Assembly (NCBI GenBank): GCA_023078685.1
Contig: JALGAS010000002.1
Span: forward strand, 3,906,001-3,970,000
Source of the DNA: Neopestalotiopsis rosae
Taxonomy: Eukaryota > Ascomycota > Sordariomycetes > Amphisphaeriales > Sporocadaceae
Direction: 5' to 3'
Length of the DNA: 64,000 nt
Below the pieces are notes generated by a model. The model made no database searches, was not told where the DNA came from, and was given only the letters and a program-made list of their open reading frames with translations. The translations under genes were made by a program, and so were the position numbers. Every line of letters begins with the position of its first letter. The first letter of the stretch is position 1. This document shows, one piece after another, positions 45,919 through 58,775 of this stretch.

Positions 45919-48439
45919 AATTACTAGCACGGGCAGGCCAATATTATCAAGCGATCCCTTTTGGATTTTCACATGAAAAAAATAGAATAAATAAATGTTC
46001 TGGTGAGATGACCATGGATCTTTTACAGCTCGCGTGGGCCCTATGATAATTGAATCGTCATCCGCTTCGTGGCCGCGCGATTAGTACTGTACTATGATTA
46101 ATTACAGCAAAACTTAAAATACTTGGCCGATTTTGCCGATGATCTGTCTCAATGATCCTCACGAGGGAGCGAGATGTTAAATCACAAGACAGATCGTGAG
46201 CAAGCAAGGGACATCCCGACAATTAGCGGTGGCAGTAGTTATGGCAGATGGCACTACTCATCGTGGGGGAACATGGAGAGCAACAATCATCTCTATTGCC
46301 TAGCCAACACGGCGACACCCGGATCACGACCTGAATTGTTAATTATAATTTGGGTGAGCACTTTCGAGGTGTCATGAGATCGTCCCCCCAACAAGGCGCT
46401 GCTAAGAGGAAGCACAGCCCGAGGTGATGAGATCTGCCGCCTCGTCAGCGTTTCCCTTTCCCACCTATGGGCTCGCCCGCGCCGTTCTAGTACTCCGTAC
46501 ATGACTTTCGCAAATACCCCCCGAATGGGCAGAAGACGGCTCGTGCTGTGTGGGAATGGAGACGTAGACATTACCATAGATTTTAGTACACTCGCGGAAC
46601 CGAAAAAAAAAAAAAAAAAAAGAGCGCCCAGCAGAGCACAGATGCCGTTCGGGAAATTAGCAGACCAATTGCCGACCCGTCCGATTTTAATTGAATGATA
46701 GGCGAAAGAAGAAGCAAAGAAACATGCCGAGATTGTTCGAACCTGTGACGACATGAGACATACAACAACAGTATTTTGTTGTAGTACAACGTTTTGATTC
46801 CTGTTCGGACAGTTGCGGCAGTGTCTTGAGTGTTCACTGAAAAAGAGGGTGCAGCGAAAGAGGTCTCAGCCCCTTCCAGCAAGACGTTGGCATGTCTCCC
46901 TTCTCAGGTGGAACAGGGCCAATCGCAGTGTAAGATGACAGTTCTTATTTTAGGGGTTTGAAGCGCCTCGAGGGCCAGCGGATTTGGGGTGGTGGTGGGT
47001 GGGTGGGCTGAAGGGTGGGGAGACACACATTTGGACAAGTCAGCCAAGTCAGCTCGTGGATTGCAAGCTGTCTAGGGCGGTGCGTGAATGACAAGACAAG
47101 ACGGCGCGAAACCAAAGAAGAAGAAGAATAAGGGACCAGCAAGAAAGTCAATACGTCGTATGCCGAAGAGCTCTCAACCTTAAATCAGGTCAAGAGACGA
47201 CTCGGATTGCCGGATTTTGTCTTTAGGTGCAACAGCGCGGCAGACACTTTAGAGATTGAATGTTCTTTTCTGAATCGAAAAGCTGTGAGTCTTGGTATTT
47301 TTACCTACTGGACCTTAGGTTGTCGTGATAAAATCAAACAAAATCCATCGTGCCCTTCTCCAGTCAGCAACGGCGTGCCCACGACCTGAACGGACCCAGC
47401 CACCAACCACGCGAGATGTCCCAACAGGGGATATGCAAATTATATTACCGTCTGTAGGCTAGCGAATCCCGTCAACTGGAGCCCAAGAGGCCCAAAGTAG
47501 AAAGGCTCGCCCGCTTTTTGCAGGTGTCAACGCTCGTTCTGGGCCAGGGGAAATGCCTGGCTGAGTGGTCGGACTGGTCCTGGGTCCTGCGTCTGCGCGG
47601 CTTTGGGGCGCTTTTGGAGGGGGTTAATGGATGGGCGGATGGATGCAGCGATGCAACTTCGAATCTAATGTTATTCTCCTCCCCCGGCAAGCAGGCAAGC
47701 AGGCAAGCCAAAGGGAAAAAAAAAGAGAGCAGCGCCCATAGGTCTCCTTCCCCCCCTGCCTGTCCTGGTGCTTTCCACAAGTCTCTTTACCTTGCATACG
47801 TACCGCGGCGGCACTGCTGCGAACCAAAGTCACTCACTCCAGTCACTCCATTCGCTCGCTCACTTGTCTCCGGCCCTTCCAACCACCAAAGACCACCTCC
47901 CTTCTCTTCCTCAATCGTCGTCGTCGTTTTCTGGGTGCGCGCCGCAACCTAATCCTCTTCCAGCTCTTTTCGCATGTTTCTTGGTCACTTGCCGTGTTTC
48001 TGCCTCGAACAGTGATTCTTTACTTTCTTTTTTTCCCTTCTCTTTCCACACCTCTGGCTTCTCTGCGCGACCAGTTCAACTCGTATTGTACATATAATAA
48101 TAAACGTCCCGCAAAAAGCCCGAGCCCGCCCGCCCGTCGATCCTAGGAAGACCAATCGACTTTAGTTACTAGTTCACTTGCCCACCCTCGTGTGAAGAAG
48201 AAGAGACGACGAAAACGACCGGCGAATATTTGCGAGAATCAGAAAGAGAGACGAACGACGGAGAGAGAGAAAACCAGGGCAGGAAGATATCCCGAACGAA
48301 GCCCCCTGTTACAACACCTCAGGCCTTCTCTGTTTACTCTAACTCTCTCACACACCGCCCACACCCTTATATACGACCTTTTGTTGGATAATGTCTTTTT
48401 GATACGTGCGCATGAATTTGCTTGGAATATACACACAAT
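45919..48439. other. 2.5 kb intergenic region with homopolymer and 8-bp repeat
   Basis: No supported gene. It contains a poly(A) run of 19 (46603-46621), three GGCAAGCA-like direct repeats at about 47685-47712, and a long CT/GA-rich leader (47.8-48.4 kb) before the Uds1 gene, with two upstream ATGs at 48391 and 48412. Confidence 0.45.
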
Positions 48440-51239
48440 ATGAACGGCATAGCGGCGAGGGGCCCGAACGGGTACGATGGGAGGCCACAGGCGCCCAGGC
48501 CATTGGGCGCTCTCAATGGCCCTGTCGTGATCGATGGTGGCTATATGAGTAGTCCCCAGAAGCCGCGCTTCAATCCGGTACGGCCATAATCTTTTTCTTG
48601 TGTTTTTGGTTCTTACCGGGGGGGAAATACACCATGCATATGCGTGCTGTAAGAACCTCTGTCATGCAGACCGACATGCTAATATTCGCGACAGGGGAAT
48701 GGCGAGAGAATGCAGAGTTCGGTAGAAGCGGATTTGCGGGACCCGGTGCAGGTGCATCTGCTCGCCGAGACGGCATTATACGACAGCCGGGACTACAAGA
48801 TCCTGACTCTGGAGGAGGCGGATTACCTGAAGAAGGAAGTCGGATTTCTCACCCAGATGATCAAGCAGACGCGCGCCAATTTGAGCACCCAGGCCAAAAT
48901 CCGGGACGCTGCTGTATCCATGGCACGGCTATACACCCCAGCATCTAGGCGCAAGAGCTTACTAGGTAACCGCGCCAGTGTGAGCAGCTCTGCTTCTGAA
49001 GTTGACGCCGAACGTGAGGCAAGTGCAAAGCGGGTCGACGCTCTCACCTCGGAGCTGCACAACCTGGAGACACGCATCCTTGAGCCACAAAGGCGTTTGC
49101 TCGAGCACCAGGCAGGTATCCTCATGCACACGCATAAGAACCTGGGGAAAAACAGAGGCGCGGGAACGCCGCGGATGCGAGCCCCGTTGGTGAATGGGAT
49201 TCCGGCCAGTCCTGAGAGCATGTACACCACATCCAATGGTAGAAACAGCATGGACCACGACGACATTCCTTCCTTTGACGAGGACTCCTGGACCAGGTCT
49301 TTCGACGATGTGCTGGACTTTCCTGGAATGAACCCAATGAAGAACACCATCGAGATACCCCTGAAATCACCGGTCCGGGTCCAGCATAAACAGCTTACCG
49401 AGGAGAGCGAGAGACTTCGAGAGGAAAATCTATCACTTCAGCAGGAGGCCGAGGAATTGCGGAAACAGACTGCATCTCTCAGTGCAGAGTTGGAATCGCT
49501 GAAGCAGGAAGGAAGTGATCAGTGGCGTATGATCTCGGACACGGAGCAAAAGCTGGAGATGTTCAACGAGCAAATGCGAGAGTTGATCGTCAAGGCTGAC
49601 CCCGTAAAGAATGCCGACTACACCAGTCCTCCCTCTGGCCAGATGGAAGCCGGAGCTCTGCTTGGTAGTCAAATGGACTACCTGCAAAAGGCTCTCGTCG
49701 CCATGAACGACAACACGGGCAACAACCGCGAGGCCATGGAAACTCTCTTTGACCTCAACGGCCAGGTGCAGCATCTTCTCACGTCCAACGACGTGGAATA
49801 TACGAGCCCACCCAATGCCGAGGCTGGCTTCGAGGAGCAGGTCAGCTACATGTATGGTGCTTTCTCTGCCCTTGATACCACTCTCAGAGTGGCCAACGAA
49901 AAGTCACTTGCTGGCGCCGACAGCAGACAAAAAGGCGAACAGAATGATGCCGTTCTCATGGGCGTTTGGGAGATTATTCAGTCCGGCTTTGCTGATATCG
50001 AGCAACAAAAGCAAGATAGGAGGCAGAACCGCATGGACAAGGGTCTCGAGCCTGATGATGACGACATGTCTGACACGGAGGCTTTCGATCCTACTGAGGA
50101 GTACTCTCTTTCTGCCTTCTCCACCAAGGTTCAGTGGTTGTATGCTCAGGCTACAAACTTGAAGGAGCAGAAGGGCGTCCTGAAGCGACAGATCAAGCAA
50201 CAACGTGAACTCAACAACAAGTCTGACAGCGAGAAGGACGAGGTCTTGCGAAACAAGGATGCCGAGCTTGAACAGACCCGTGCTGCCCTTGCCCGCGTGG
50301 AGAAGGAGGCTGGCGACGCACGCCAAAAGCTATCTGACGCTGTGAACAAGTACGAGACTGCGCAAAACCACATTGCACAGTCGAGCAAGGAAGAAACCTC
50401 GGCCGCAAAGGAGGCTCAGATCCAGCTCAAGGAGCGTAATATCCAAGTTTCCAACCTGGAGGCCAGCACCCAGGAGTTGAAGATGCGCCTATCTGCTGCC
50501 GAAGCCAATATCACCACCATCACGAATCAGCTCAGACTGGCCAACGACGCTAAGAACGCCGTTGACATTCAACTCGAGGACAAGGAGAAGGAGATGAAGG
50601 CCAAGCAGGAAGAGCTCGATGAGATGACTGGCATGGTTGCAGAGTACAAGATTGAAGCTACGCTCGCTAAGGCCGAGCTGGATGTCGCACATGGTAGCCG
50701 TCGTGAGCGTGCTGCCGATGCCGCAGCCCTCTACAACAATGCCGAGACGGCCAAGCTGCAGCTCAGAGTCGAGCGTCTCCAGCCTCGCATTGACGAATTG
50801 GAGGCCGAACTCAAGGGCACCGTCAAGGACCTGAAGGACATCACCAAGCAGGCCATTGATGCCGAGACGAAGATTGCAGATCTCGAGACCGAACTTGACC
50901 GGGTCAACCAGCGAGCTCGCAAGGACAAGGAGAGCCTCCAGGAGTCGCTCGACCAGGAGAGGCTCAAGGCTACTGCCATGCCACTGTCGCCCAGCGGACG
51001 CCCCAACGCCAGCATCTTGACGGATTCGTACAGAGATGCGCTCAGAGCGGAGAGGAAGAAGTACGAACAGCAGCTCAGGGTAAGTCATGAAACTTCTTTC
51101 GCCGCACTTGGTCATTTCGGGTTACTAACACACTTTACAGGAGGAACAAATGAGCAGGAGAAAGATCGAGGAGGAACTCAGACAACTCAGAAAAGCAATG
51201 GGCCCAGGCAAGAGCCCGCTCAGCCCTGCCCCGAGGTGA
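48440..51239 (+). CDS. Uds1-domain coiled-coil protein
   Basis: Exons 48440-48577, 48695-51079 and 51141-51239 (introns 117 and 61 nt) give 873 residues. An N-terminal domain (about residues 50-180; DPVQVHLLAETALYDSRDYKIL, EEADYLKKEVGFL) matches the 'up-regulated during septation 1' (Uds1) family, linked in fission yeast to septation. From about residue 230 to the end the protein is mostly heptad-rich coiled coil, broken by an acidic linker (DPTEEYSL). It closes with EEQMSRRKIEEELRQLRKAMG. Cytoskeletal or cell-division association is inferred from the family name and coiled coil only. The final intron must be spliced; read-through would append an unrelated tail. An overlapping upstream ORF precedes the chosen start; an alternative in-frame ATG is at 48545. 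Confidence 0.85.
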
Positions 51240-54200
51240 TCCTTGGGCAAGACGAGCAAAAAGTTTTGACTGTTATCACATGCCGGCATAATATTTACGC
51301 TTACATGATCGCTTCTTGTATCAATATTTTTGGCGTCTTTGTTTGCATGGGAAGGTTTTTGGATTGGAACCCCCTTCACGATTCTTGTATAAAGCGGCCT
51401 TTTTTGGAAAACAAAACCAAACTTGGGGGAGAAACTTTTACTCTTCTTGATCGAAGAGAAGTTCAGTTGGATTTCCGCAATGAAGCATTGATGGTGCATA
51501 TATGAATTATAGATGGGGTAAAGAAGAGAACGAAAGTTTGCTGCAAGCGACACCCCCAATGTGGGCAATAAGATAGTATATTTAATTCGACTGTTTGGTC
51601 GGCATATTTATGGCTATTGGCTGGTGACGATTAATGCTGTGACGAGGTATATATTAGTCGAGATTATAGGAAGAAATTCTAAGCTTGGCCTATATATGCC
51701 AAATATACTCTGAGAATATAATCGATTTTGTTATACTTGAGGCCTATGCAAATACCCGTTGCAGACGATGGATTGCACGAGGATTCAATTTATGTGCGAC
51801 ATCAAAGGTGACACAGTCGTTGTTACGCAATGTGTATACTTGGAAGTGCGACGACTAGATACCGATAGTCATATGATCTGTCAAGTTCATGATCTTTGGT
51901 AATGCCAGATGTGGGCTGACCACGTCCAAGCACGTACCACTGATTGCAAGACACAGCAAGCCAGGACGTTCTGTGGATATTGATTGGGCATTGGGCGGTT
52001 CTGCCCTCGAAATGCTTGGCAACGCTTTTTCTTATTCGAAGCGTTTGATCCCGTCATCACACAATTGTTCTCATTGTTCGCCGCGATACGTGCCGAGATG
52101 GGCAGATAGGGGCGGCGCCAATCGGTGCACCGAAATCTGCATTGGAAAACCAGCCACCTGGCGACTGCAGGGTTCAAAGTCAAAACCTCAAATTTAGTGG
52201 CTGGTGGTTGCCAAGATGATGGGACTGTCAGCGGTATCTATCTGCAAGGGACTATGTTGCAAGGTATGGAACAATGTCACTTTTATCACATTTCAAAAGC
52301 AGCTTTAAGCTTATATATAAAGAGATGATGATTGCACACATGTACATACATGAATGTGTACGGAATCCGGCCCTGTGTCTTTGGGGCATCTACAGTGGAT
52401 CTGAAAGACTCGGCGCCGTCTGCCTGATACCTTTAGGGACATGAGAGATCTGGACCACAGTCTCTCAACCCAAGCGCCAACATAACCCATGGGTCCTGAT
52501 GCGCGTCGCAACGCGTGTCTTGACGTGCCGTTGTTTCGTGTAATATTGCACATGTTATAGAAAGGAACATTGATCTACCGATATCAGATAAAATTCGAAA
52601 TCAATGCATCAATCACCACAATGTGTTTTCTAATTCATTTTAATCTTGCCAGGCCACTTGTAAATGCTTAGCTACATGCCAAGTTCAGGTAAGCAGTACA
52701 TAGTGTATATAACTTGTATGTATGATCTGACCTGCGGCTTAAAGTAGACCGGGATCATCTCTGTTCAATCTTAAAATTTTCCAGCAGCCGACTTTTTTTT
52801 GTTGGAGAGAACCGTTCAAGCCATCATTCAGCCATTTTGGCACCTTTTTGGCAGCTTTTTGGCACCAGCAATGCGACCAAGCTGCCCAAGCTTCTCTCTC
52901 CCCCTTCCCCCCACGGGCCACCCGTAAATCGTCCCAGTCTGAGACACGATATCTTTAGCACACTCGTGGCTTGGCAACCCCAGCTTTCACTCAATTGCTC
53001 GCTCGGCATGTCGAAGAAGACAGGTATATTCTGTCGTTTACTAGAAGTACTCGCATTTCTATTACATCCGACAGGGGACGACTACTGCTCTCTTCAATAT
53101 ACCGATCATCAAGAGAAAAAAGAGGACCACAAATCCAATGACCAGGGGAAATTACAGTCGGTGCTTTCTTGAATCCTTCCTGCAGCTCATATATGTGGCG
53201 AAAGCTCGTAATCATGGGCCAATGATTTCAGTGACTCCCAGAAAGGACAACTGCTTTTTAATGCTGTCGAGGGCGGTGCCAAGGAGGCACAGAAGGCATA
53301 AATGCCCCCTTCTTTTCGGGCAATGGACACGCTTCAGTGGACAAGCGAGAGTCTGCGGTGCGCTATCAAGCTGCCACAGTTTGTCGAGTCCCTCTGAGTG
53401 GTTCGTCTCGACCTGGTAACTCCGGAGGTAGCTTAGGTAAAATGTACCTAGTGTAGAATCGGGTTCGTCGCCCGGCTGGCCGGTTGGGAGGTGGCTGCTT
53501 GGGCTTGAGCAGTCCAGAGTTCTGGCTTCGTCTGGATTGCGTCTAGTACCAGACTTGTAGGCGGTACCTAGCTGAAAGTTACTGACCCTGACCCTGGACA
53601 AATGGCCCTCTTGGCACAACCTATCGTGACTCGTCCCAACCAGACCTTGCACACCATTCGGGGGGCCTGGGGGGACATGGTGTACCTAAAGTGCAATCCC
53701 CTCCCCCAGAACCCAGAAACCCAGATGGGAAACCCTGGCGCCTTCGCATAAAATTCCTTTCCCTCAACTCGATGGCCATGTTGGTCTACTACTCCCCAGC
53801 ATCTTTCCGTTAGCATTCACACGCCGACGATTGTGTCTCCTCCTTCGTCGTCGTCGTCGTCGTTGTGATTGTCTGCGACGAGTCAGTCACGAATCCACCA
53901 CCCTTTGTGTATTTGACTTCTCACTACCTTAAAACTGCCTGCCGTGTCTATCGGCTACTGTAGGTACGCGGTACATACTAAACCTACCTACTACCTACAT
54001 TAGTACGTACGTAGGATAGGTAGCTGGCCACGATAAGGGGTTAATTGCTTCAACAACTTCTTATCTTCCTTCTCCCTTCTTTTCACTCCTTTGCCGAATT
54101 CTACATATCCGAGGCGCGTTCGGGGGTCTTAGGGCTTGACGAGATTCGCAGTTTCCTCGTTGGGCAGACGTGAAAGAGTTTGTCGGTCGCAAATTCGTCT

Positions 54201-54246
54201 GCATCTTTTCCCAGGGTACTTACTTGCTTGGGCGCTGCGCTTAAAA
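51240..54246. other. 3 kb intergenic region
   Basis: No gene supported. A CGT trinucleotide run lies near 53846-53868 and a CCTA/GTAC-rich imperfect run at about 53962-54022; the rest is AT-rich 3' flank and a CT-rich leader. Confidence 0.4.
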
Positions 54247-56257
54247 ATGGCTGTGTTGTTGCAGCAGGGGCGGGTGAGATACCTCGCGCTTGCAGGTCTT
54301 CTCGGTATCTTGGTCTTTTACCTGACCCTCTATCACAACCTCGACGGCGGCTCTCCCCTTGAGGCTCAGAACCCGTCAAAGGGCGCAAAAGGTGGAATCG
54401 GAGGCAGTACCACCACTGATGGCGCTGCTCCTCCTCCTCAACCACCACCAGAGCAGTCACATGCGCCCCCGCCAAAGCCATGGCACAGGCCAGACGGTCA
54501 TCCCATCTCCAAGCTGATTGATGAGGCGCAAATGCAATTCACTGAGCGGCTCGGAAAGCGCTCCACCACCTTGGAGCAGGCCGCTTACCGGTATCGCGAG
54601 CGCCGTGGCCGCCACCCACCGCCAGGTTTCGACAAGTGGTTCGAGGCTGCCGCTGCCAGTGATGCCGTGATTGTGGAGGATTTCTTTGACCGCATCCACG
54701 ACGACATTAACCCCTTTTGGGCCATGGACCCGTTGGAAATGAGACGACAGGCTCACCTGCAACCTCAAGTCATCCGTGTTCGCAATGGAAACACCACTTT
54801 TGTGACGGATAACCCTCATCGTCCTGAGTATATTCAGCTTTGGCACGCATTGCTTGCAGAGATGCAGGAGTTCCTTCCAGATCTGGACATGGTTGTTAAC
54901 GTTATGGACGAGACCCGAATTTTGGTTCCGTGGGAGGACATGGCAGAGCACATTGCCAAGGAGGAGAAATCGCGAAGCCTGTTTTCTCCCGACCTGGCAT
55001 TGACCGAATATACCGACTACAGACAAGTCGACGAGGCCACGGATGAGAAGCCCTACGATGTGAAGTGGATCAAGGGCAAGGAGAGAAAGTACTGGGACTA
55101 CTTGGTCAAGGCGTGCCCACCTGACAGCCCAGCGCGCAAGTATGCCAGCTTGGCATCTTTTGACTCGCCCATTGACGATGTATACCCGACGGGACCTCTT
55201 CCGTACATGTACCAGGGATTTGTGCAGAACTGGACTCTGGCACAGGATCCGTGCCAACAGCCCCACCTCCGCGGTATGCACGGAACCTTTGTCGAGAGTT
55301 TGAGTATGTCGACGTCGCAAAAACTCTTCCCCATGTTTGGCGGCTCCAAGCTTCCTCAGAACAACGAACTGCTGGTTCCCGGAGCCATGTACCTCACCAA
55401 GCGTGTGTTTTACCACGGCGGTGATGACCACGGAGGTCCTTGGGAGGAGAAGCGAAATGGGCTCATCTGGCGAGGCGTGGCTAGTGGTGGCCGCAACCAC
55501 GCCGACACTTGGTGGCACTTTCAACGCCACCGGTGGGTGCAAATGATGAATGGCACGACTGTTGGTCTGGTTGCGAATGGCGATGCCGCCGCTGGCCCGA
55601 CCTTTACATTGGACGGCGCCAACTCGTACAACGTCAAGGCGCGTTACAGTGGAGGTCTTGGGCCCTGGATCAGCTCCTTTGCCGACGCTGGTTTTGTCGA
55701 TCTCGAGTGCTTCCCACAGGCTCAGGATGCTGAAGGCCGCAGACTGCCAAGCTGCCCGCACACGGATCCGTATTTCCCAATCCAGGAGTCTATTGACATG
55801 AAGACCATGTACGAGTACAAGTTCTTGCCAGACGTTGACGGTAACTCGTTCTCTGGGCGCTGGCGTGGCTTCCTCAGTAAGTAAAATCCTCAAAAAGATG
55901 TGTCTCCAAGAGAACCTTTTCTGACGTTTAATAATCGCAGTGAGCACAAGTATGCCACTCAAGTCCACCATTTACACAGAATGGCATGACGACCGTCTAG
56001 CCCCCTGGGTGCACTTTGCGCCCTTTGACCAAACCTACATGGACATCTACGCCGTCATGGAGTACTTCCTCGACGGTCACGACGACGCAGCGCGCCGTAT
56101 CGCCGAGGAGGGCAAGGAATGGGCCGACAGGGTTCTCCGACGAGAGGACATGAGGCTGTACGTGTGGAGGCTGCTGCTTGAGTATGCCCGTGTCGTTGAC
56201 CCGAAGCGTGACCGCCTCGGCTTTGTGGCGGACCTGACGACGGCCAAGAGCCTGTAA
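54247..56257 (+). CDS. Glycosyltransferase family 90 (CAP10-like), Golgi type II
   Basis: Exons 54247-55876 and 55941-56257 (64-nt intron, GTAAGT...CGCAG) give 648 residues. The topology is type II: a short basic N-terminus, one membrane anchor (about residues 12-30, LALAGLLGILVFYLTLYHN) and a Pro-rich stem. The lumenal catalytic part matches fungal GT90/CAP10-domain proteins: FWGMDP-like FWAMDPLEMR, GLIWRGVASGGRNHADTWWHFQRHRW, and the closing region HFAPFDQTYMDIYAVMEYFL. Relatives include Cryptococcus Cap10/Cxt1-type xylosyltransferases, so transfer of xylose or another sugar to wall or glycoprotein glycans is likely but unproven. The start is the first in-frame ATG; the frame is open upstream to a TTG at 54136. 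Confidence 0.85.
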
Positions 56258-57383
56258 TCTTTTGTCTGGGTTTACTACAGACATAACATCTAATGACTCA
56301 AAATTTTGTGTAAATATTGTATCTAACCCACAAGGGAAGCATCAAGCGATTATCGGAAGGCTAGGCGTCGATACCAGGTCTTGCAGAGTGACCATATATG
56401 TAATAATGAGAAACGAGAAACTGGTCTAATATCATGGGAAATTCAAGACAGCGAATTATCTGTGACATTGTTGTTATTGCTGAGGGTCTTTTCCCAGAAT
56501 ATGCTTGGGGGCAGGCATCGATGCAATATGGCTGTATAGGCAGCATGTTAAACGCTTTTTCTCAGCTATTGGTCCAGCTTCATAACGTCTATCATTGGGA
56601 AAGAGGTAGAACAAAATCAGACTACCTCTCATCTTTTGAGAGCATACGCGGCTGGAGTGCTTAGAACCGCTCTTGTTCTCGGAATCTGCTCCAGGTAAGA
56701 AGCCTCGAACGAGCAGACTAGATGTGTTGCTTGGGTATGCTTTCCGTCTTGTCTCTCTTCCGCTTACAAGTGAGAAGGTAGTGTTCAGCCCATGAACTTG
56801 GAATGACAGGTTTTGGAAGGCACTGGCCTCGAAGACTTGCTCTGAGCGCGCCTGATCATCCTTCTTGGTGGATCCCGTAGACTTCTTCAACGCGTTCGGT
56901 CTTATATTGAGGGAGGTCTAATGCAGATTATCGTGTTCAGACAATGAATCCCTTCTCTTGTTTCTCCTGGGACATAATGCAATATGGAGATCTGTATGAG
57001 CCATCTTGGTAACTTGCTCAGCTTATTACCTTCTAGGCTTTTACTAGAAAATGAAGCTCATGCCCCCAACTTTCACCATCGACACTACCTAACCCACACA
57101 TGTATACTCTACGCCTTCCGTATCACTAGAAAACTATACTTATGCACGCATATTGTGCCGAACCATCAACCTTGGCAGGAGTACCTCGGAGACTATACCT
57201 GCCACATTAGATTCAAGGTTGTAGGGACAAGGGGAAGTAACTGTCCACCAGGTAAACAAAGTATTTAAGCGAAGAGAGAGAGGCGTAGCTCAGCTTTCTT
57301 TTTTCTCTCTCTTTATCTTTCATCAACACCAACGTCACCACCATTCCCTAATCTTTCCCGATGAAATTCATTTTTTACAGGCC
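56258..57383. other. Intergenic region
   Basis: About 1.1 kb, AT-rich, short frames only. The last 100 bp are CT-rich, like a leader for the relic that follows. Confidence 0.4.
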
Positions 57384-58110
57384 ATGGCTCACTCTTGGCT
57401 TGATTCCGAAGATGACTCTGACACAATCCCTTACCCGAGATCCTTGACTCGGTTATCTCTATTTCCAAAAATTCTCTCTTATTTATTTCTCAATAATCCC
57501 GATTATCATAAGCTACGAGCTGAAAAACACCACCAACTTGTCCTGGTTGGCGGTTCTGCCAGCAGTGCCCACAGCTCGATTTAGAAAACTGAAGACGTCG
57601 ACCTTGCAGGCCCTCCGGCAGTATTATGCGAGCTATGCGAAGCCATCGAGACTCACCATAGAATCGGACGGCAAATTCGCATACGATACAACACTCGATT
57701 TCCGTATCCGCATAGACATACTTGGCATAGGAACCGAAGGGAGCTCCATAGATACTATCTATGCCACAGAGGACCTCTGGGGAGGCTCTGTCGCATCGAC
57801 ATCCGACCTCCTACGGTTTCGGGCGAAGACTGCCGTGGAGCGAGGCAGCGATGGGGATATGGACGATCTTCGGTGGCTACTAGCATTCCGCCTCCGATTC
57901 CACCTACCTTTACCGACATCATGATTCGAAAGACCCTGCGGCAGGCCGAAAGGGCGGTCCAGGACGCCCTTTTTTACCTTGACGCTGCCCACTGTCAACG
58001 AGCTCCACGACCATTTCTTGGACCCCAAAGACCCAGCCATAAAAGCGGCAGGAACGGCCACGAGCATGACCATCCAAGACGAGCTCAGCTCCGACTAGGC
58101 CGCGTTCACA
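57384..58110 (+). pseudogene. Nucleotidyltransferase-fold protein relic, frameshifted
   Basis: The frame from ATG 57384 gives a 66-codon start containing LVLVGGSASSAHSS, then TAG at 57582-57584, and continues in the same frame with TEDVDLAGPPAVL. This GG-S...DVD arrangement is the nucleotide-binding signature of the nucleotidyltransferase superfamily. Near 57640 the similarity jumps to the +1 frame (ESDGKFAYDTTLDFRIRIDILGIG through TSDLLRFRAKTAVERGSDGD) and stops at 57924. A third frame then looks coding (ELHDHFLDPKDPAIKAAGT) to about 58100. One nonsense codon and at least one frameshift mean it cannot make a full protein as sequenced. The family assignment is by motif only. Confidence 0.45.
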
Positions 58111-58744
58111 CTGCTCGACTGTTCACCAAGCCGCGGCCACGTCTGCCAGCCCGGCCTCTTCGGGCCGAGCACGGATGTTGTTTCCCCAAGAGATTCATGA
58201 CTGGTATCAGTGGCACACCTCATATACGCCGACGCCAAGGTACTCAATGCATATCCACTGTGCAAAATCTGCCGTGAGCTTTTGCATTTCACTCGCCTAG
58301 GGGACTAGGCACTGATTTTCTTCGGCAGCGGATTATTCTCCCCTGGTACGGCGGCTCCTTCTGAGTAGTAGAGAGCCGGACTTAGTCCGACCTGAGAAAC
58401 GACCACTGTCAAGAGTCACAGTCGTCGATGGACGCCTGGATTGACGCGCAAGGAATCAACACCGGAGAGGCCGCGGACACGCTGGAGAGGATGGCACGCG
58501 CAGACTGATCTGGGTAATTGAAAGATTCGTTCGAGACCCTCAGAATGAAGTCTATGTATTTGTTGGACAAGAAGATGGCTTTAACCAAATGGACTCAAGT
58601 TCCTCTCTGCTCGAAAGAAATCTACACTTTTGGGACTTTAGGCTGGGCATGATAGCAGAATGCGTAGATATGAATGTATCATCGCATAATATTCTTAGTT
58701 CTTGTGAAAAGATGATGAAATACACTGATACCGCTGACGAATCC

Positions 58745-58775
<31 letters not shown>

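Noticed and set aside
52837..53172. 111-codon plus-strand frame in the Uds1-GT90 spacer
   Set aside because: Low-complexity beginning, no domain, and no same-frame continuation or splice sites of good quality.
54457..55971. 504-codon antisense frame opposite the GT90 gene
   Set aside because: Shadow of the sense coding sequence; no motif and no splice logic.
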